64,000 nucleotides of DNA from Bacteroidota bacterium. Its GTDB lineage: Bacteria > Bacteroidota > Bacteroidia > Bacteroidales > JAAAOM01. This document shows positions 40,201 through 50,282 of this stretch, one piece after another. The position numbers and the translations under genes were made by a program. How positions within the stretch are numbered: position 1 is the first letter of the stretch; each line of letters starts with the position of its first letter. Where the stretch lies: the NCBI GenBank assembly GCA_009908855.1, contig JAAAOM010000037.1, positions 1 to 64,000 on the forward strand, read 5' to 3'. The notes below the pieces were generated by a model. The model saw nothing but the letters and a program-made list of their open reading frames with translations, did not search any database and had not been told where the DNA came from.

Positions 40201-41943
40201 AGAACCATTGGTCAATCCATAACATTGCAAGTCATTTTTACTCACATTTACATTAAATCCTGAACAATCAGGAGAACTCACTGTGGCTGATCCATTTTCT
40301 ACACAACCGCGACTATCAGTTACTTCCACGGAATACACAGCTGGTGATAAACCGGCAATATCTTCAGTGATCTCATCATTAGACCAATCATAAGTGTATA
40401 CTGGTGACCCACCTGAAACAGTTAAATCTATACTTCCATCTCCCTGACCAACATATGATTCATCAGTAGGAGTGAGGCTTATACTTAATTCTGAAGGTTC
40501 GATTATAGTTGTTGAGGCTTGATCAATGCAACCTCTGTCATCAGTTACTGTCAAATTATAACTACCGGCGGACAAACCAGTTATTTGAGAAGATGAAGCT
40601 GTAGTTGACCAGCTATAATCATAAGGGCCAACCCCATTCGAAATATCCGATGAAGCTGTTCCGTCCGTTTCACCATAACATGAAATATCTGTTTTATTTA
40701 TACCAACTGTAAAACTTGAACAGTCGGGTGAACCTACTACCGCAGATTCAGAGTCAATACAGCCATTTGCATCGGTAAGTGTGACGGTATAAGTATTAGG
40801 TTCTAAATTGTCAATATCTTCTGTTGTTTCAGTGTTGGACCAGTTGTAAGAATATGGGTTTGTACCTCCGGTGACTGTTAAATCTACCCTGCCATTTCCA
40901 GCACCAACGGGGTATTCATCATCAGCATCCAAAGATGCATTCAATAAACCCGGTTCATTTATTGTAACAGAAGCATTATCGGTACAATTATTATCATCTG
41001 AAACTGTTACAGAATAAGTTCCTTGCGATAGATTGGTGATCTGCGACGTTGAGCTACTGGTTGACCAGCTATATGAATATGGTGCTTGTCCATTCGAAAT
41101 AACAGCTGTTGCTTCACCATCGTTGTTTCCATTACAAGTAATATCGTCTTTATTTATTGTAACATCAAAACCGATACATTCAGGCGTTCCATCAAAGTAA
41201 TTGTCAATCGCATCAAACCATTTTTGGGCCATTTTTTCTTCCCCTGAATCATCGGGATGGTATTGGTCATGTAAATCTTCAGATGTACTAAAACCTGTGT
41301 TTTGGTCAACCAGAATCACTGGTGATTGAGCTGTATTTTTAACATCCACAACACCGGTTTGTAACATAGAATTCAGCGTGCTAATTGACGAATTCACACC
41401 ACTATTTACAGAGGGAATAAGTTGGGCCAGAAAAACAACAATATCGGGATTGTCTTCTCTCAGTGTATCTATAACTTGTTTTAATTCATTGATTGTGCTC
41501 GAGTGAGACTGTCCCTGTAGTATATCATTGGTGCCCAGATGAACCAGAGCCACATCAGGATCATAGCTTTCCAGCCAGTATGTTAAATTGCTATCACCCC
41601 GACAATTATATTCGGTATCAGGCCCATTCAAAATTTCATCTGTTCGCCATCCCCAATGACCTTCATGATTAGGATCGAAGCTGAATCCACCACAATCCTT
41701 ATTGGTTGACATGGAACCTACAAAATCAAAATTATACCCCGCATCGGTCAGCTTAGTAGCGAGGTTCTCTCGGTATGAGTCATGTCCGCCTGAACCTTGT
41801 GTTATAGAATTACCTATCGGAACTATTTTAATTTGTGCATTTGCCGGTATTAATACATACAGGCACAACACAGCAATTACAACAATTCTTATATTTAGCA
41901 TACTTAAATGATAGCTTTGGGTTATCTTTCTGGTTTTCTTCAT
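37228..41943 (-). CDS. T9SS-secreted SGNH/GDSL hydrolase with about 16 SprB-type repeats
   Basis: IKIVPIGNSITQGSGGHDSYRENLA, LVHLGTNDILQGQ, DQYHPDDSGEEKMAQ; repeats in alternating pairs; C-terminal IDVYPNPVKNKLFIQ. Confidence 0.92.
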   Translation of the reverse strand: MKKTRKITQSYHLSMLNIRIVVIAVLCLYVLIPANAQIKIVPIGNSITQGSGGHDSYRENLATKLTDAGYNFDFVGSMSTNKDCGGFSFDPNHEGHWGWRTDEILNGPDTEYNCRGDSNLTYWLESYDPDVALVHLGTNDILQGQSHSSTINELKQVIDTLREDNPDIVVFLAQLIPSVNSGVNSSISTLNSMLQTGVVDVKNTAQSPVILVDQNTGFSTSEDLHDQYHPDDSGEEKMAQKWFDAIDNYFDGTPECIGFDVTINKDDITCNGNNDGEATAVISNGQAPYSYSWSTSSSTSQITNLSQGTYSVTVSDDNNCTDNASVTINEPGLLNASLDADDEYPVGAGNGRVDLTVTGGTNPYSYNWSNTETTEDIDNLEPNTYTVTLTDANGCIDSESAVVGSPDCSSFTVGINKTDISCYGETDGTASSDISNGVGPYDYSWSTTASSSQITGLSAGSYNLTVTDDRGCIDQASTTIIEPSELSISLTPTDESYVGQGDGSIDLTVSGGSPVYTYDWSNDEITEDIAGLSPAVYSVEVTDSRGCVENGSATVSSPDCSGFNVNVSKNDLQCYGLTNGSARANVSGGQSPFNYAWSDGGNTDEITGLNADNYAVTVTDNVGCTEIVNFSIMEPSQIIVTPSITNESVRGLNNGSIDLNVSGGTSPYSYNWSNGSSTQDLNNLAPNTYSVTVTDDNGCTFMDSYTVDPGDPDCADFNISMNKTDVLCNGDDNGTASAIVTGGESPYAYNWSNGANTQSITDLDGGSYTVTVTGTFGCEDIQTVTVNEPSLIAASSTISHESVRGLNDGEIDLSVSGGTSHYSYKWSNEETTQDLTNLEPATYSLTITDDNGCTYMDNYTVDPGAPDCSDFSLALTKTDITCFGNNNGSASAIVSGGELPYTYNWSNGETTADITGLEGGDYTVTVTGTFGCEDIQSVSINEPDPLNLSLIVTNESALGESDGSIDLTVSGGTPNYSYSWSNGASTENINNLSPATYAVTVTDDNGCVETQSATVNQGDLDCDDFTMTLNKTDISCFGHADGYITSVVSGAVEPYSYAWSTGAYTQQINNLDEGTYSLTVTGNLGCTQTKSISITEPDNINIATSITHESIRGENDGAIDISLIGGTPSYTYTWSNGEISQDINNLEPGQYSVTVSDLNACTSNALVTINPGDIDCSDFLLSLSKSNVTCAGALDGSVSANVSGGATPYQYNWSTGDSSPDINNIGAGIYSVTVSDLFGCVLNQSIEVDQPTAPEINFSTSHESVRGENDGSVEVIVNGDGAPYSYNWTNGETLQSVSNLEPGNYDLTITDINGCTFIDSVTINPGDPDCSDYSISINRTNISCFGKADGSATATAFGGEPPYAYQWSNGNLTNTANSLGPGTYSVTVTGKFGCVLTESISIIEPEELDITMDISNVSAVNANDGSIDLMIKGGRAPYQYAWSVGKDSEDLSNLQPGTYEVTVSDQHNCQKSVSATINIPTTVDYAFKKLQIDVYPNPVKNKLFIQLADSPINEFELDIIDMLGKHYPVNIKSQSVEDQLYVLDVANIPSGVYWIGISTEEKLYSVMFIKH

Positions 41944-42342
41944 AACCGGGTTACGGGCTATAATTAATTTGTACAAAAATGCGAAAGCTTAAGGCAAGTT
42001 AATAGCTTTTTTGATCAATACACCTATTTTTTTTATGAATATATGGTTAATTTAATCTGCTGTAGAAAAGCGAATTGGAAAAAGCATGGGAATTGATTAT
42101 TATTTCCCAATATTCATGAATTCTTACTGAACACTAATTGAATATTTTATTATATGCCGATCAGAATTTGCAACCAAATAATTAAATAGCCATTTATTGT
42201 TAAATCACACAGACCTATACTATTTAATGCCGGCATTTTCAACCATATGTATTCGGATTATGATTTGCGGTACTCATTTTTCAATACTTGAAAAATTACC
42301 GGTAATCCGATACCGATCTTATTCGAATTACAACAAATACGA

Positions 42343-43644
42343 CTAGTTCATCATCTGATAAGCCTGTTCTCGTTGTTGTATGCGTTCGGCTTTTCCTGGC
42401 CTTTTCTTTTTGGGTTTGATGGCTGCTGATGTTGGTTGTTGTTTAGCATCCGTTTTTTTGGGTGCGTCGATCAGGGTTATGGCTTTGCCTGTTTTACCGG
42501 CTCTTCCGGTACGACCTATTCGGTGTACATAATCGTTGTAGTTTTTTGGTGCTTCGTAATTCACCACCAGGGCCACATCAGTCACATCTATCCCTCGTGC
42601 TAATACATCCGTAGCTACCAACACATTAACATGTCCTTTTTTGAACTTCCTCAATGCATGATCTCTGGCACTTTGTGATTTATCGCCATGAATTTCATCG
42701 GTGCGGATATTTTTATTGTTTAGTTTTTTATACACCTCACTCACCTTACGCTTGGTTTCGCAAAAAAGTATTACTTTCTGATAATCATTCTCGGTAATCA
42801 GGTTATAAAGCACATTGAATTTATTGCCTTGTGCAGGAACATGCAATACATCCTGTTCAATGTCATGCGTAACATAACTATGACTGTTCGCCGTTACTTT
42901 AACGGGTGCTTTGGTCATTTTATCGATGATCGATTGCTGGGTATTATCCATGGTAGCTGAAAAAAGCAATGTTTGCTGCTTGTTAATCAGTCGATCATTG
43001 ATGTATTGAATATCCTTGACAAATCCCATATCAAGCATGCGGTCAAATTCATCTAAAACAAGTGTTTTGAACTTTTTCAACGGCAACAGGCCGCGGTTTA
43101 CCATATCGATTAACCGACCCGGTGTACCAATCACAACATGATTGGTTTTATTCAGCATTTTAATGGATTTTTTCATATCCACACCACCTATCACCGAGGT
43201 AGTATACAAATTCAATCCTTTAGTCATTTTTCTAAACTCATCAAATATTTGTGTGGCCAATTCACGGGTAGGTGTAATGATTAATGCTTTCTGATTTTCC
43301 GGCTTTTGAATCAATTCCTGAATAATCGGAATAAGAAAGGCAGCCGTTTTTCCCGTTCCTGTTCCGGCAATTCCAATAAGGTCTTTACCTTCTAATATAG
43401 TTGGAATTGATTTATCCTGAATTTCAGTGGGATTGGTATATCCTCTTTGTGTTATTTGCTGAAGAAATGAATGATCCAATTTAAAATCGGCAAATGTATG
43501 TGTATTAACATATTTTTCTGGTGGTACTACCGAAAGGTTCTTATTTATATATTGGTTTACATCTATACTTGCTTTCTTTGAAAACTTTTTGGAACCATTT
43601 CTTTTTTGCGAATGGTTACGCGAATTAAAATTACGTTTTTGCAT
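42343..43644 (-). CDS. DEAD/DEAH-box RNA helicase (RhlE-like)
   Basis: GTGTGKTAAFLIPI, PTRELATQI, VLDEFDRMLDMGF, SATMD, HRIGRTGRAGKTG. Confidence 0.93.
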   Translation of the reverse strand: MQKRNFNSRNHSQKRNGSKKFSKKASIDVNQYINKNLSVVPPEKYVNTHTFADFKLDHSFLQQITQRGYTNPTEIQDKSIPTILEGKDLIGIAGTGTGKTAAFLIPIIQELIQKPENQKALIITPTRELATQIFDEFRKMTKGLNLYTTSVIGGVDMKKSIKMLNKTNHVVIGTPGRLIDMVNRGLLPLKKFKTLVLDEFDRMLDMGFVKDIQYINDRLINKQQTLLFSATMDNTQQSIIDKMTKAPVKVTANSHSYVTHDIEQDVLHVPAQGNKFNVLYNLITENDYQKVILFCETKRKVSEVYKKLNNKNIRTDEIHGDKSQSARDHALRKFKKGHVNVLVATDVLARGIDVTDVALVVNYEAPKNYNDYVHRIGRTGRAGKTGKAITLIDAPKKTDAKQQPTSAAIKPKKKRPGKAERIQQREQAYQMMN

Positions 43645-43823
43645 TTAATTATTTGTTATTCATTAATTTTTTGGAAATTGCCGAAAGCAAATTGCTGTCA
43701 AATGTGGAGGGATGTATTTCGATAATTAATTGAATTCTCTGGTTATTAATTGCCAATATCTGCTTTAAGCGCTGCGAAGGTATGATTAATTTATTTAGAA
43801 ACCTACAAATCGGCTTTATATTA

Positions 43824-45164
43824 TTAATTATTTAACACATCTTCTATCAGTTTACCGCTCAGCCGCAAAATTCCCACTTCCATTGATTTGATTTCATAGG
43901 TAAGATTTATCAACCGGTTTTGAACCTGTAGCAGCGCCAATTGTGTTTGGCGAAAGTCGTACCCGTTTATTGCGCCGGATTCCAATTGTTGTTGTGCAAT
44001 TTGAATAGATTGTTCCGCCGCTTCCAGGCTTTCACGTGTTAATTCTAACTGATGGAATAGCGATTGATGCCGGTTGATCTGTTCCAACAGACGGGCTTTG
44101 ATTTCCAATTCAATATCCTGCCTGTCTAAAGCGGTATTTTCCTCTTCAATTCGAGCATTTTGTACCTGAATATTATCACGGTTCCCGTTGTAAAGGTTGA
44201 ATCGCACACGAACTCCAAATTGAGGGCCGAAATTACGACCTGATTCCACAAATCCCACTTCACTGGTTTGGCGTGAAAAGCTATAATTACCAAATAAACT
44301 AATCTCGGGATAGCGATCACCTGATTCAAGGCGAGTGTTTGCTTCTGCCAATAACTCGTGCAACCGGGCAGTTTGTAAATCTTTATTATGTGCCAGGGCC
44401 TGGTTAATCAAACTGTCTTTTGATGAAAGTTTTCGAAACAACAATACCGGTTGCTGTAAAGACAAATTAGCTTCCAATTCCCGGTTTACAATACGGTTTA
44501 TACCAATTTCCAGGTTTTGCACCAGTGTTTTCTGATGTATCAACAGCGAAGAATCGTTATGATAATCAACCAATGCCTGATTATACAACAATGCATTACC
44601 AGATCCAAGCTGTCTTTTTTGTTTTTCAAGCTGTAACCGATAACCGGATACATCCATCGATTGGCGATAATTCTCAAGTATTTGTCTTTCTTTTAAGAAC
44701 TGATAGTAGGCCCTGGTGACATCAGCGATGGTTTGTTCAATAAAGTATTTTGTTTCCTGAATGCTGAGTTGTTGCAAATACCCCAGTCGGTCTCGACGGG
44801 CAAACATCCTGAAACCATCAAAAACAAGCCAGTTTATTTCAATCATGGCATTCAGGGCGGTATTGCGCGCATTGGAACCACTGCGGGAATCACCTGTATA
44901 AAAATCCGATTGTGAGTTTTCAATCGACGTGCGATGCTCTCCGGTTAAATCAACCGATGGCAGAAAGCCTGCGTTGCCCAAGGTGTTGTTGTTAGCTGCT
45001 ATTGTTTCCTGGTTTCTGTATAGCTGAATTTGATAATGCTCATTCAATGTGCGTTGCACCAGGTCTTCCAGACTAAATGTCTGCTGGCTCAATCCCATTC
45101 CCGGAATGAAACAAAAAATAATAACCAGGTTTTTAAGCGGATATATTTTCTTCTTTAATGACAT
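43824..45164 (-). CDS. TolC-family outer-membrane efflux protein
   Basis: Outer-membrane efflux fold; last gene of RND operon. Start overlaps the RND gene 3' end by 32 nt. Confidence 0.88.
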   Translation of the reverse strand: MSLKKKIYPLKNLVIIFCFIPGMGLSQQTFSLEDLVQRTLNEHYQIQLYRNQETIAANNNTLGNAGFLPSVDLTGEHRTSIENSQSDFYTGDSRSGSNARNTALNAMIEINWLVFDGFRMFARRDRLGYLQQLSIQETKYFIEQTIADVTRAYYQFLKERQILENYRQSMDVSGYRLQLEKQKRQLGSGNALLYNQALVDYHNDSSLLIHQKTLVQNLEIGINRIVNRELEANLSLQQPVLLFRKLSSKDSLINQALAHNKDLQTARLHELLAEANTRLESGDRYPEISLFGNYSFSRQTSEVGFVESGRNFGPQFGVRVRFNLYNGNRDNIQVQNARIEEENTALDRQDIELEIKARLLEQINRHQSLFHQLELTRESLEAAEQSIQIAQQQLESGAINGYDFRQTQLALLQVQNRLINLTYEIKSMEVGILRLSGKLIEDVLNN

Positions 45165-48100
45165 TTCGTTTTGATTTACTTCCGATGTAACTGTATAATG
45201 ACGGGATAACGAAGAGCGTTAACACCAATGAAAACAACAGTCCGCCAATAATGGCAATACCCATAGGGATACGGCTGTTAGATGCCTGACCCATAGTAAC
45301 AGCCAGTGGCAGCGCGCCCAATACAGTTGCCATACTGGTCATTAGCACAGGGCGAAATCGTTCACTTGCGGCATTTACAATGGCCTCATTCATCGTTTGC
45401 CCTTCGTCTCTTTTCTGATTAATAAATTCAACAATCAATATCCCGTTCTTGGTTACGATTCCAACCAATACAATCATTCCAATCTGGCTAAAGATATTAA
45501 GCGTTTGTCCAAAAATAAACAATGCCATCATTGCACCAGCCAAAGCCAGCGGTACAGTAAACATAATGGTTAACGGGTCGCGAAAACTTTCAAACTGTCC
45601 GGATAATGTTAAATATATCAGAATTAATGCAAACAGGAATACCAGCAATATATTTCCGGAACTTTCACGGTAATCTTCTGATGTACCTGTAAGTGAAGTA
45701 CTGAATGAATCATCCAGTACTTCATCGGCAATTTGTTCCATTATCTCAATGCCCTGCCCCAGTTTATAACCTTCGTTCAGCGAAGCAGAAACGGTGGCCG
45801 ATGTGTATCGGTTATAACGTAATAATTGAGGTGGACGACTATCATCGGTTAAGGTAACGATATTGTCCAATGCTACCATTTGACCGGCAGCATTACGTAC
45901 CTTCATATTTGTTAAATCGTGTGGTTCATCCCTGTTCTTGCGATCAGCACGGGCCACTACAAAATATTGTTTACCATCTTTTATAAAATATCCCATGCGT
46001 TGTTCGCTGAAGTAGGTCTGCAGTGTTTCGGCCACATCTCGAACGCTAATACCCATATCCTGCGCCTTATTACGATCGATATTTACGATGAGCTCCGGCT
46101 TGGTAAATTTCAGGTCGATATCAACAATGCCAAAAGCCGGATGGCTGCGGGCTTTTTCCAAAAAAGCAGGAATTACCTCTTTCAACCTTTCAAGGTTGGG
46201 TGCCTGCAGTACAAATTGCACGGGCAATGAGCTAAAACCGCCTGAACTAATGGTTGGTTCCTGCACCACATAAGTTTGCGCAAAATTATAGCTCCGTGCT
46301 TTCCGGCTTAATTCCTGTGCAATTTCCATTTGCGATTTTTCTCTTTCATCGGGCGGATAAAGAGCCAGCCACATAAAACCACGATTAATTGATACAGAAG
46401 AGCCAAATCCGGGTGAAGTAACCGATAATAAATATTCTTTTTCAGGAATGGTATCGGTTAACTGAATCAGTTTTTTCTGGTAATCATCCATCATTTCATA
46501 AGAGGTGCCTTCCAACGCTGTGGATACCAACCTTATTCGGCTTTTATCTTCCAACGGGGCCAATTCCGATTGCAATCCGGTATTAAATAACCATATCAAT
46601 CCAAGAGTAACAGCGATAATAGGAAATACCAACCATCTACGGTGCATGAAGGATGTGAGCCAGCCTCTGTAATGGTTCATAAGATAATCGATGGGTTGTT
46701 TAAGGATTCGCAGAAAACTATATTCCCGCGTGGATTTGCTCAATACCCTGGAACACAGCATGGGTGTTAAGGATAATGATACAAAGGTTGAAATAATGAC
46801 CGCACCGGCAACCACCATGGCAAATTCACGAAATAACCTGCCCGTTAACCCCTGCAGGAAAAATATTGGTAAAAACACGCACACCAGCGTAATGGTGGTG
46901 GCAATGATAGCAAAGAAAACCTGTCGGGAACCTTTAAAAGCTGCCTGAATGGGGGAGTAACCCTCTTCAATCCGTGAATATATATTTTCCATCATTACAA
47001 TGGCATCGTCTACCACCAGCCCGGTTGCCAACAACATGCCTAACAACGACAATACATTGATTGAATAACCGGCAAAATACAGAAAGGCAAAAGTACCCGT
47101 TAGCGCAATAGGTATGGTTATTACAGGTATAATGGTAGTGCGGATACTCCGCAGGAAAATAAAAATCACAAAAAGCACTAAAATGAAAGCCACAACAATG
47201 GTTGATTGAACTTCTTGTATCGACTTACGAATGCTACGCGTTGTATCAAGACCAACGCCCAGTTTAATGTCAGGTGGCAGGTCTGGTTTTAATTGCTCAA
47301 CCCTGCTGAAAGCATCATCCACAATTTCGATGTAATTGGCTCCCGGTTGTGGTTGAATGGCTACACCCACCATAGGTATACCCTGATTTCCGCGCAAAAT
47401 GGATTTTTCATTGAGTGCGGCCAGCTCTGCCTGACCAATATCTTTTATGCGCACCAAAGTTTGACCGCGTTGGGCAACAATTAAATTATTAAATTCTTCG
47501 GCTGTATTAAGCCGGCCATAAGTTCGAATGGTCAGGTAACGACTGTTTCCCTCAACCTGTCCTGTTGGTAGTTCCAGGTTCTGATTATTCAGGGCCTGCC
47601 TTAGATCGGTGGGTGTGATCCGGTAAGCTTCCATTTTATCAGGGTTCAGCACAAGCCGCATGGCATATTCCTTTTCACCCCATAGATATACCTGGCTCAC
47701 TCCTGAAATGGTTTGCATACGCTCGGCAAATACATTATCGGCAATTTCAGTGAGTTCAAGTAAGCTTCTTTTGTTGCTCTGCATTGTGATGGCCAGGATG
47801 GTTTGAGCATCGGCATCGGCTTTGGAAACGATGGGTGGATCGGCATCCGGAGGCAGGTTGCGCATACCTTGCGATACTTTATCACGTACATCATTGGCAG
47901 CATCATCAAGGTCCATGCCCAATTCAAACTCCACACGAATGCTGCTCCGGCCATTCGAGCTGGTTGAGCTAATGGTTTTAATTCCTGCTACCCGGTTTAT
48001 TTGTTCCTCAAGAGGCTCGGTGATCTGAGCTTCCATAATTTCGGCATTAGCACCGGTATAATCCGTACGAACTGTAATAATAGGCGGGTCTACGCTTGGA

Positions 48101-48210
48101 AATTCGCGTACACCTAAGGATATGAAACCTACAATCCCAAAAATTACGATTACAATGGAAAAGACAGTTGCCAGTACCGGACGTTTGATACTCAGTTCGG
48201 ATAATGTCAT
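45133..48210 (-). CDS. Efflux RND transporter permease (AcrB/MexB-like)
   Basis: SIKRPVLATVFSIVIVIFGIVGF..., LLATGLVVDDAIVMMENIY, GIVTKNGILIVEF. Confidence 0.95.
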   Translation of the reverse strand: MTLSELSIKRPVLATVFSIVIVIFGIVGFISLGVREFPSVDPPIITVRTDYTGANAEIMEAQITEPLEEQINRVAGIKTISSTSSNGRSSIRVEFELGMDLDDAANDVRDKVSQGMRNLPPDADPPIVSKADADAQTILAITMQSNKRSLLELTEIADNVFAERMQTISGVSQVYLWGEKEYAMRLVLNPDKMEAYRITPTDLRQALNNQNLELPTGQVEGNSRYLTIRTYGRLNTAEEFNNLIVAQRGQTLVRIKDIGQAELAALNEKSILRGNQGIPMVGVAIQPQPGANYIEIVDDAFSRVEQLKPDLPPDIKLGVGLDTTRSIRKSIQEVQSTIVVAFILVLFVIFIFLRSIRTTIIPVITIPIALTGTFAFLYFAGYSINVLSLLGMLLATGLVVDDAIVMMENIYSRIEEGYSPIQAAFKGSRQVFFAIIATTITLVCVFLPIFFLQGLTGRLFREFAMVVAGAVIISTFVSLSLTPMLCSRVLSKSTREYSFLRILKQPIDYLMNHYRGWLTSFMHRRWLVFPIIAVTLGLIWLFNTGLQSELAPLEDKSRIRLVSTALEGTSYEMMDDYQKKLIQLTDTIPEKEYLLSVTSPGFGSSVSINRGFMWLALYPPDEREKSQMEIAQELSRKARSYNFAQTYVVQEPTISSGGFSSLPVQFVLQAPNLERLKEVIPAFLEKARSHPAFGIVDIDLKFTKPELIVNIDRNKAQDMGISVRDVAETLQTYFSEQRMGYFIKDGKQYFVVARADRKNRDEPHDLTNMKVRNAAGQMVALDNIVTLTDDSRPPQLLRYNRYTSATVSASLNEGYKLGQGIEIMEQIADEVLDDSFSTSLTGTSEDYRESSGNILLVFLFALILIYLTLSGQFESFRDPLTIMFTVPLALAGAMMALFIFGQTLNIFSQIGMIVLVGIVTKNGILIVEFINQKRDEGQTMNEAIVNAASERFRPVLMTSMATVLGALPLAVTMGQASNSRIPMGIAIIGGLLFSLVLTLFVIPSLYSYIGSKSKRNVIKEENISA

Positions 48211-49256
48211 ATTGAACCTTCTTCCTCTATTTTTTGAATGTTAACCTGAACCCCGTCTTCAACCTCCATCAAGCCGGTAACCAATACGGTATCTCCTGCT
48301 GATAATCCATTTAGTATTTCAACCTTGTCAGGAGTGCGGTTGCCGATTTTCACATCCTGCCGTTTGGCTTTGCCATTTTTAATTTTATAAACTACGTGTG
48401 CATTGAGTTCCGGTATCAATGATTCAGAAGGTATAAAAAGCGTACTATCACTTTCAATTAATGATACTATTACTTCAGCAAAATTACCGGCGATGAATGT
48501 GTGATTCGGATTATTCAGTAATGCACGTGCCTGGATGCTCCGGGAAGCCGTATTCAGCATCGGATCAATGGCATATATCCTGGCTCGGGCTGTATCCTGC
48601 CCTGTATTAGTCAATACCTGCACAATTTGCCCTTTTTGAAGATAAGAAGCATATTTGGCAGGAACATCAAAATCAACTTTTATCTTATCAGATTGTACCA
48701 ATCGTGTAATGGTTTCGCCCTTATCAAGATAAGCCCCCAGGCTAAAATTGCGCATTCCCAGCTGTCCGCCAAAAGGTGCTTTTACTTCGGCCAGGTCAAT
48801 GCTAACCTCCAATTCATCAATGCGGGCTTGCAGGTCTTGCTCAGTAGCCTGCAATTGGTCTACTTCTTCACGACTGGCTCCTTCTATTTCCAATAGTTTC
48901 TCCTTGCGGTTTAATTCCTTCCGCGCAGCTATTAATTGTGCATTCAGGCCTTTTAATTGTGCTTGCCAGGTCCGGTCATCAATTTGAATAATAACATCTC
49001 CTTTATTCACATATTCGCCTTCTTTAAAATAGATGGCCAACACATTTCCTTCAACTGGTGTTTTAACCGACACGCTTTCGAATGGAAGAAGATTCGCCGT
49101 GGATGTAATGGTTGACGTAAACCTGTCGGATTGAAGCACATAGCCATCTGCATTTAGTTTTTGGGTGCCATTAAAGGTTGAGGTGCTATTTTGCTGTTGA
49201 CAGGCGGATATACCGAATACAAAAAAAAGTGCCAATGCACCGTATTTACAATTCAT
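48207..49256 (-). CDS. Efflux RND transporter periplasmic adaptor subunit (lipoprotein)
   Basis: MNCKYGALALFFVFGISACQQQ lipobox; VEGNVLAIYFKEGEYVNKGDVIIQIDDR lipoyl motif. Confidence 0.92.
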   Translation of the reverse strand: MNCKYGALALFFVFGISACQQQNSTSTFNGTQKLNADGYVLQSDRFTSTITSTANLLPFESVSVKTPVEGNVLAIYFKEGEYVNKGDVIIQIDDRTWQAQLKGLNAQLIAARKELNRKEKLLEIEGASREEVDQLQATEQDLQARIDELEVSIDLAEVKAPFGGQLGMRNFSLGAYLDKGETITRLVQSDKIKVDFDVPAKYASYLQKGQIVQVLTNTGQDTARARIYAIDPMLNTASRSIQARALLNNPNHTFIAGNFAEVIVSLIESDSTLFIPSESLIPELNAHVVYKIKNGKAKRQDVKIGNRTPDKVEILNGLSAGDTVLVTGLMEVEDGVQVNIQKIEEEGSI

Positions 49257-49532
49257 GTTACAAACTTTCAAATTACAATTAGCAAAAGTATTTATTCTTT
49301 GGAAACGCAAGTATAGGATTTTGTGAACAGATAAAAGTTTAACAGGGTGTTAAATTCCAATATATAGGAAAATCAACCAGTATAGAATTTACGGGGAAAA
49401 AGTACAAGGAAAATATTATGGAGCACTTAGCAGCGTACAATTGGCAAAGCGCCGCAACGATATGCAATTATCACCGATTAATAAAAGAAATGTGCTTTCA
49501 ATACACCTTTTAATCTACTTTGTTATTATTTA

Positions 49533-50162
49533 TCAACCTTCATCCCACAGCTCCTTTAATTCTAACAATTCCGCGACCACGTCCGTATAATCATTTTCAT
49601 TCAATTTACTCAGGGGAATCAGGCTTCCGCCAATGGCAAAAGCATCGGCTCCATTATTCTTGTATTCAGTCACATTCTTTTTGTTAACTCCTCCGCAGGC
49701 CAATAATTTAACCTGGTCCAGTGGCCCTTTTAATTCTTTTATATAACCCGGGCCGAAATATTTTGCCGGAAATACTTTTACCATAGTTGCTCCCGTTCTC
49801 CAGGCTCTTAATACTTCGTTAGGGGTAAACGCCCCCGGAAAAAAGGGAATATCATTAGCCGCACAATATTCACAAATTTCTGTTTCAACCGTAGGCATTA
49901 CAATAAACTCAGCCCCGGCTTTCAGGGCATCTTCCATCGATGTTAACGAAAGTACCGTACCAGCTCCTACTGATATGTGATCCGGCAGCTGTTGACGAAG
50001 ACCAGAAATCAGGCTGGATGCACCTTCCGTGTTCATAGTTATCTCAACGGCCGGTATGTGGCTTTGCTTAATAACATTGGCTAAAAAAGGAATATGAACC
50101 TGTTGAATGCCTCTTATAATAGCAACAACAGGGTATTTATTAAAAGTTTCAATTGAAAACAT
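49533..50162 (-). CDS. eda: KDPG/KHG aldolase (2-dehydro-3-deoxyphosphogluconate aldolase)
   Basis: PAVEITMNTEGAS, ISVGAGTVLS, PFFPGAFTPNEVLRAWRTGATMVKVFPA. Confidence 0.9.
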   Translation of the reverse strand: MFSIETFNKYPVVAIIRGIQQVHIPFLANVIKQSHIPAVEITMNTEGASSLISGLRQQLPDHISVGAGTVLSLTSMEDALKAGAEFIVMPTVETEICEYCAANDIPFFPGAFTPNEVLRAWRTGATMVKVFPAKYFGPGYIKELKGPLDQVKLLACGGVNKKNVTEYKNNGADAFAIGGSLIPLSKLNENDYTDVVAELLELKELWDEG

Positions 50163-50282
50163 AATAATCTCTTTTCATTTAGATTTAAAACAAATATAAA
50201 TTAAGTTTCAATTGACCATTATTTATACCAAAAGAAATATGATTCATACCATTTTTCCTACTTTTAAAAAAAATAGGATAAT

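Noticed and set aside
43824-49256. RND efflux operon as a novel system
   Set aside because: Standard adaptor-permease-TolC order with ordinary motifs; small overlaps are common in such operons.
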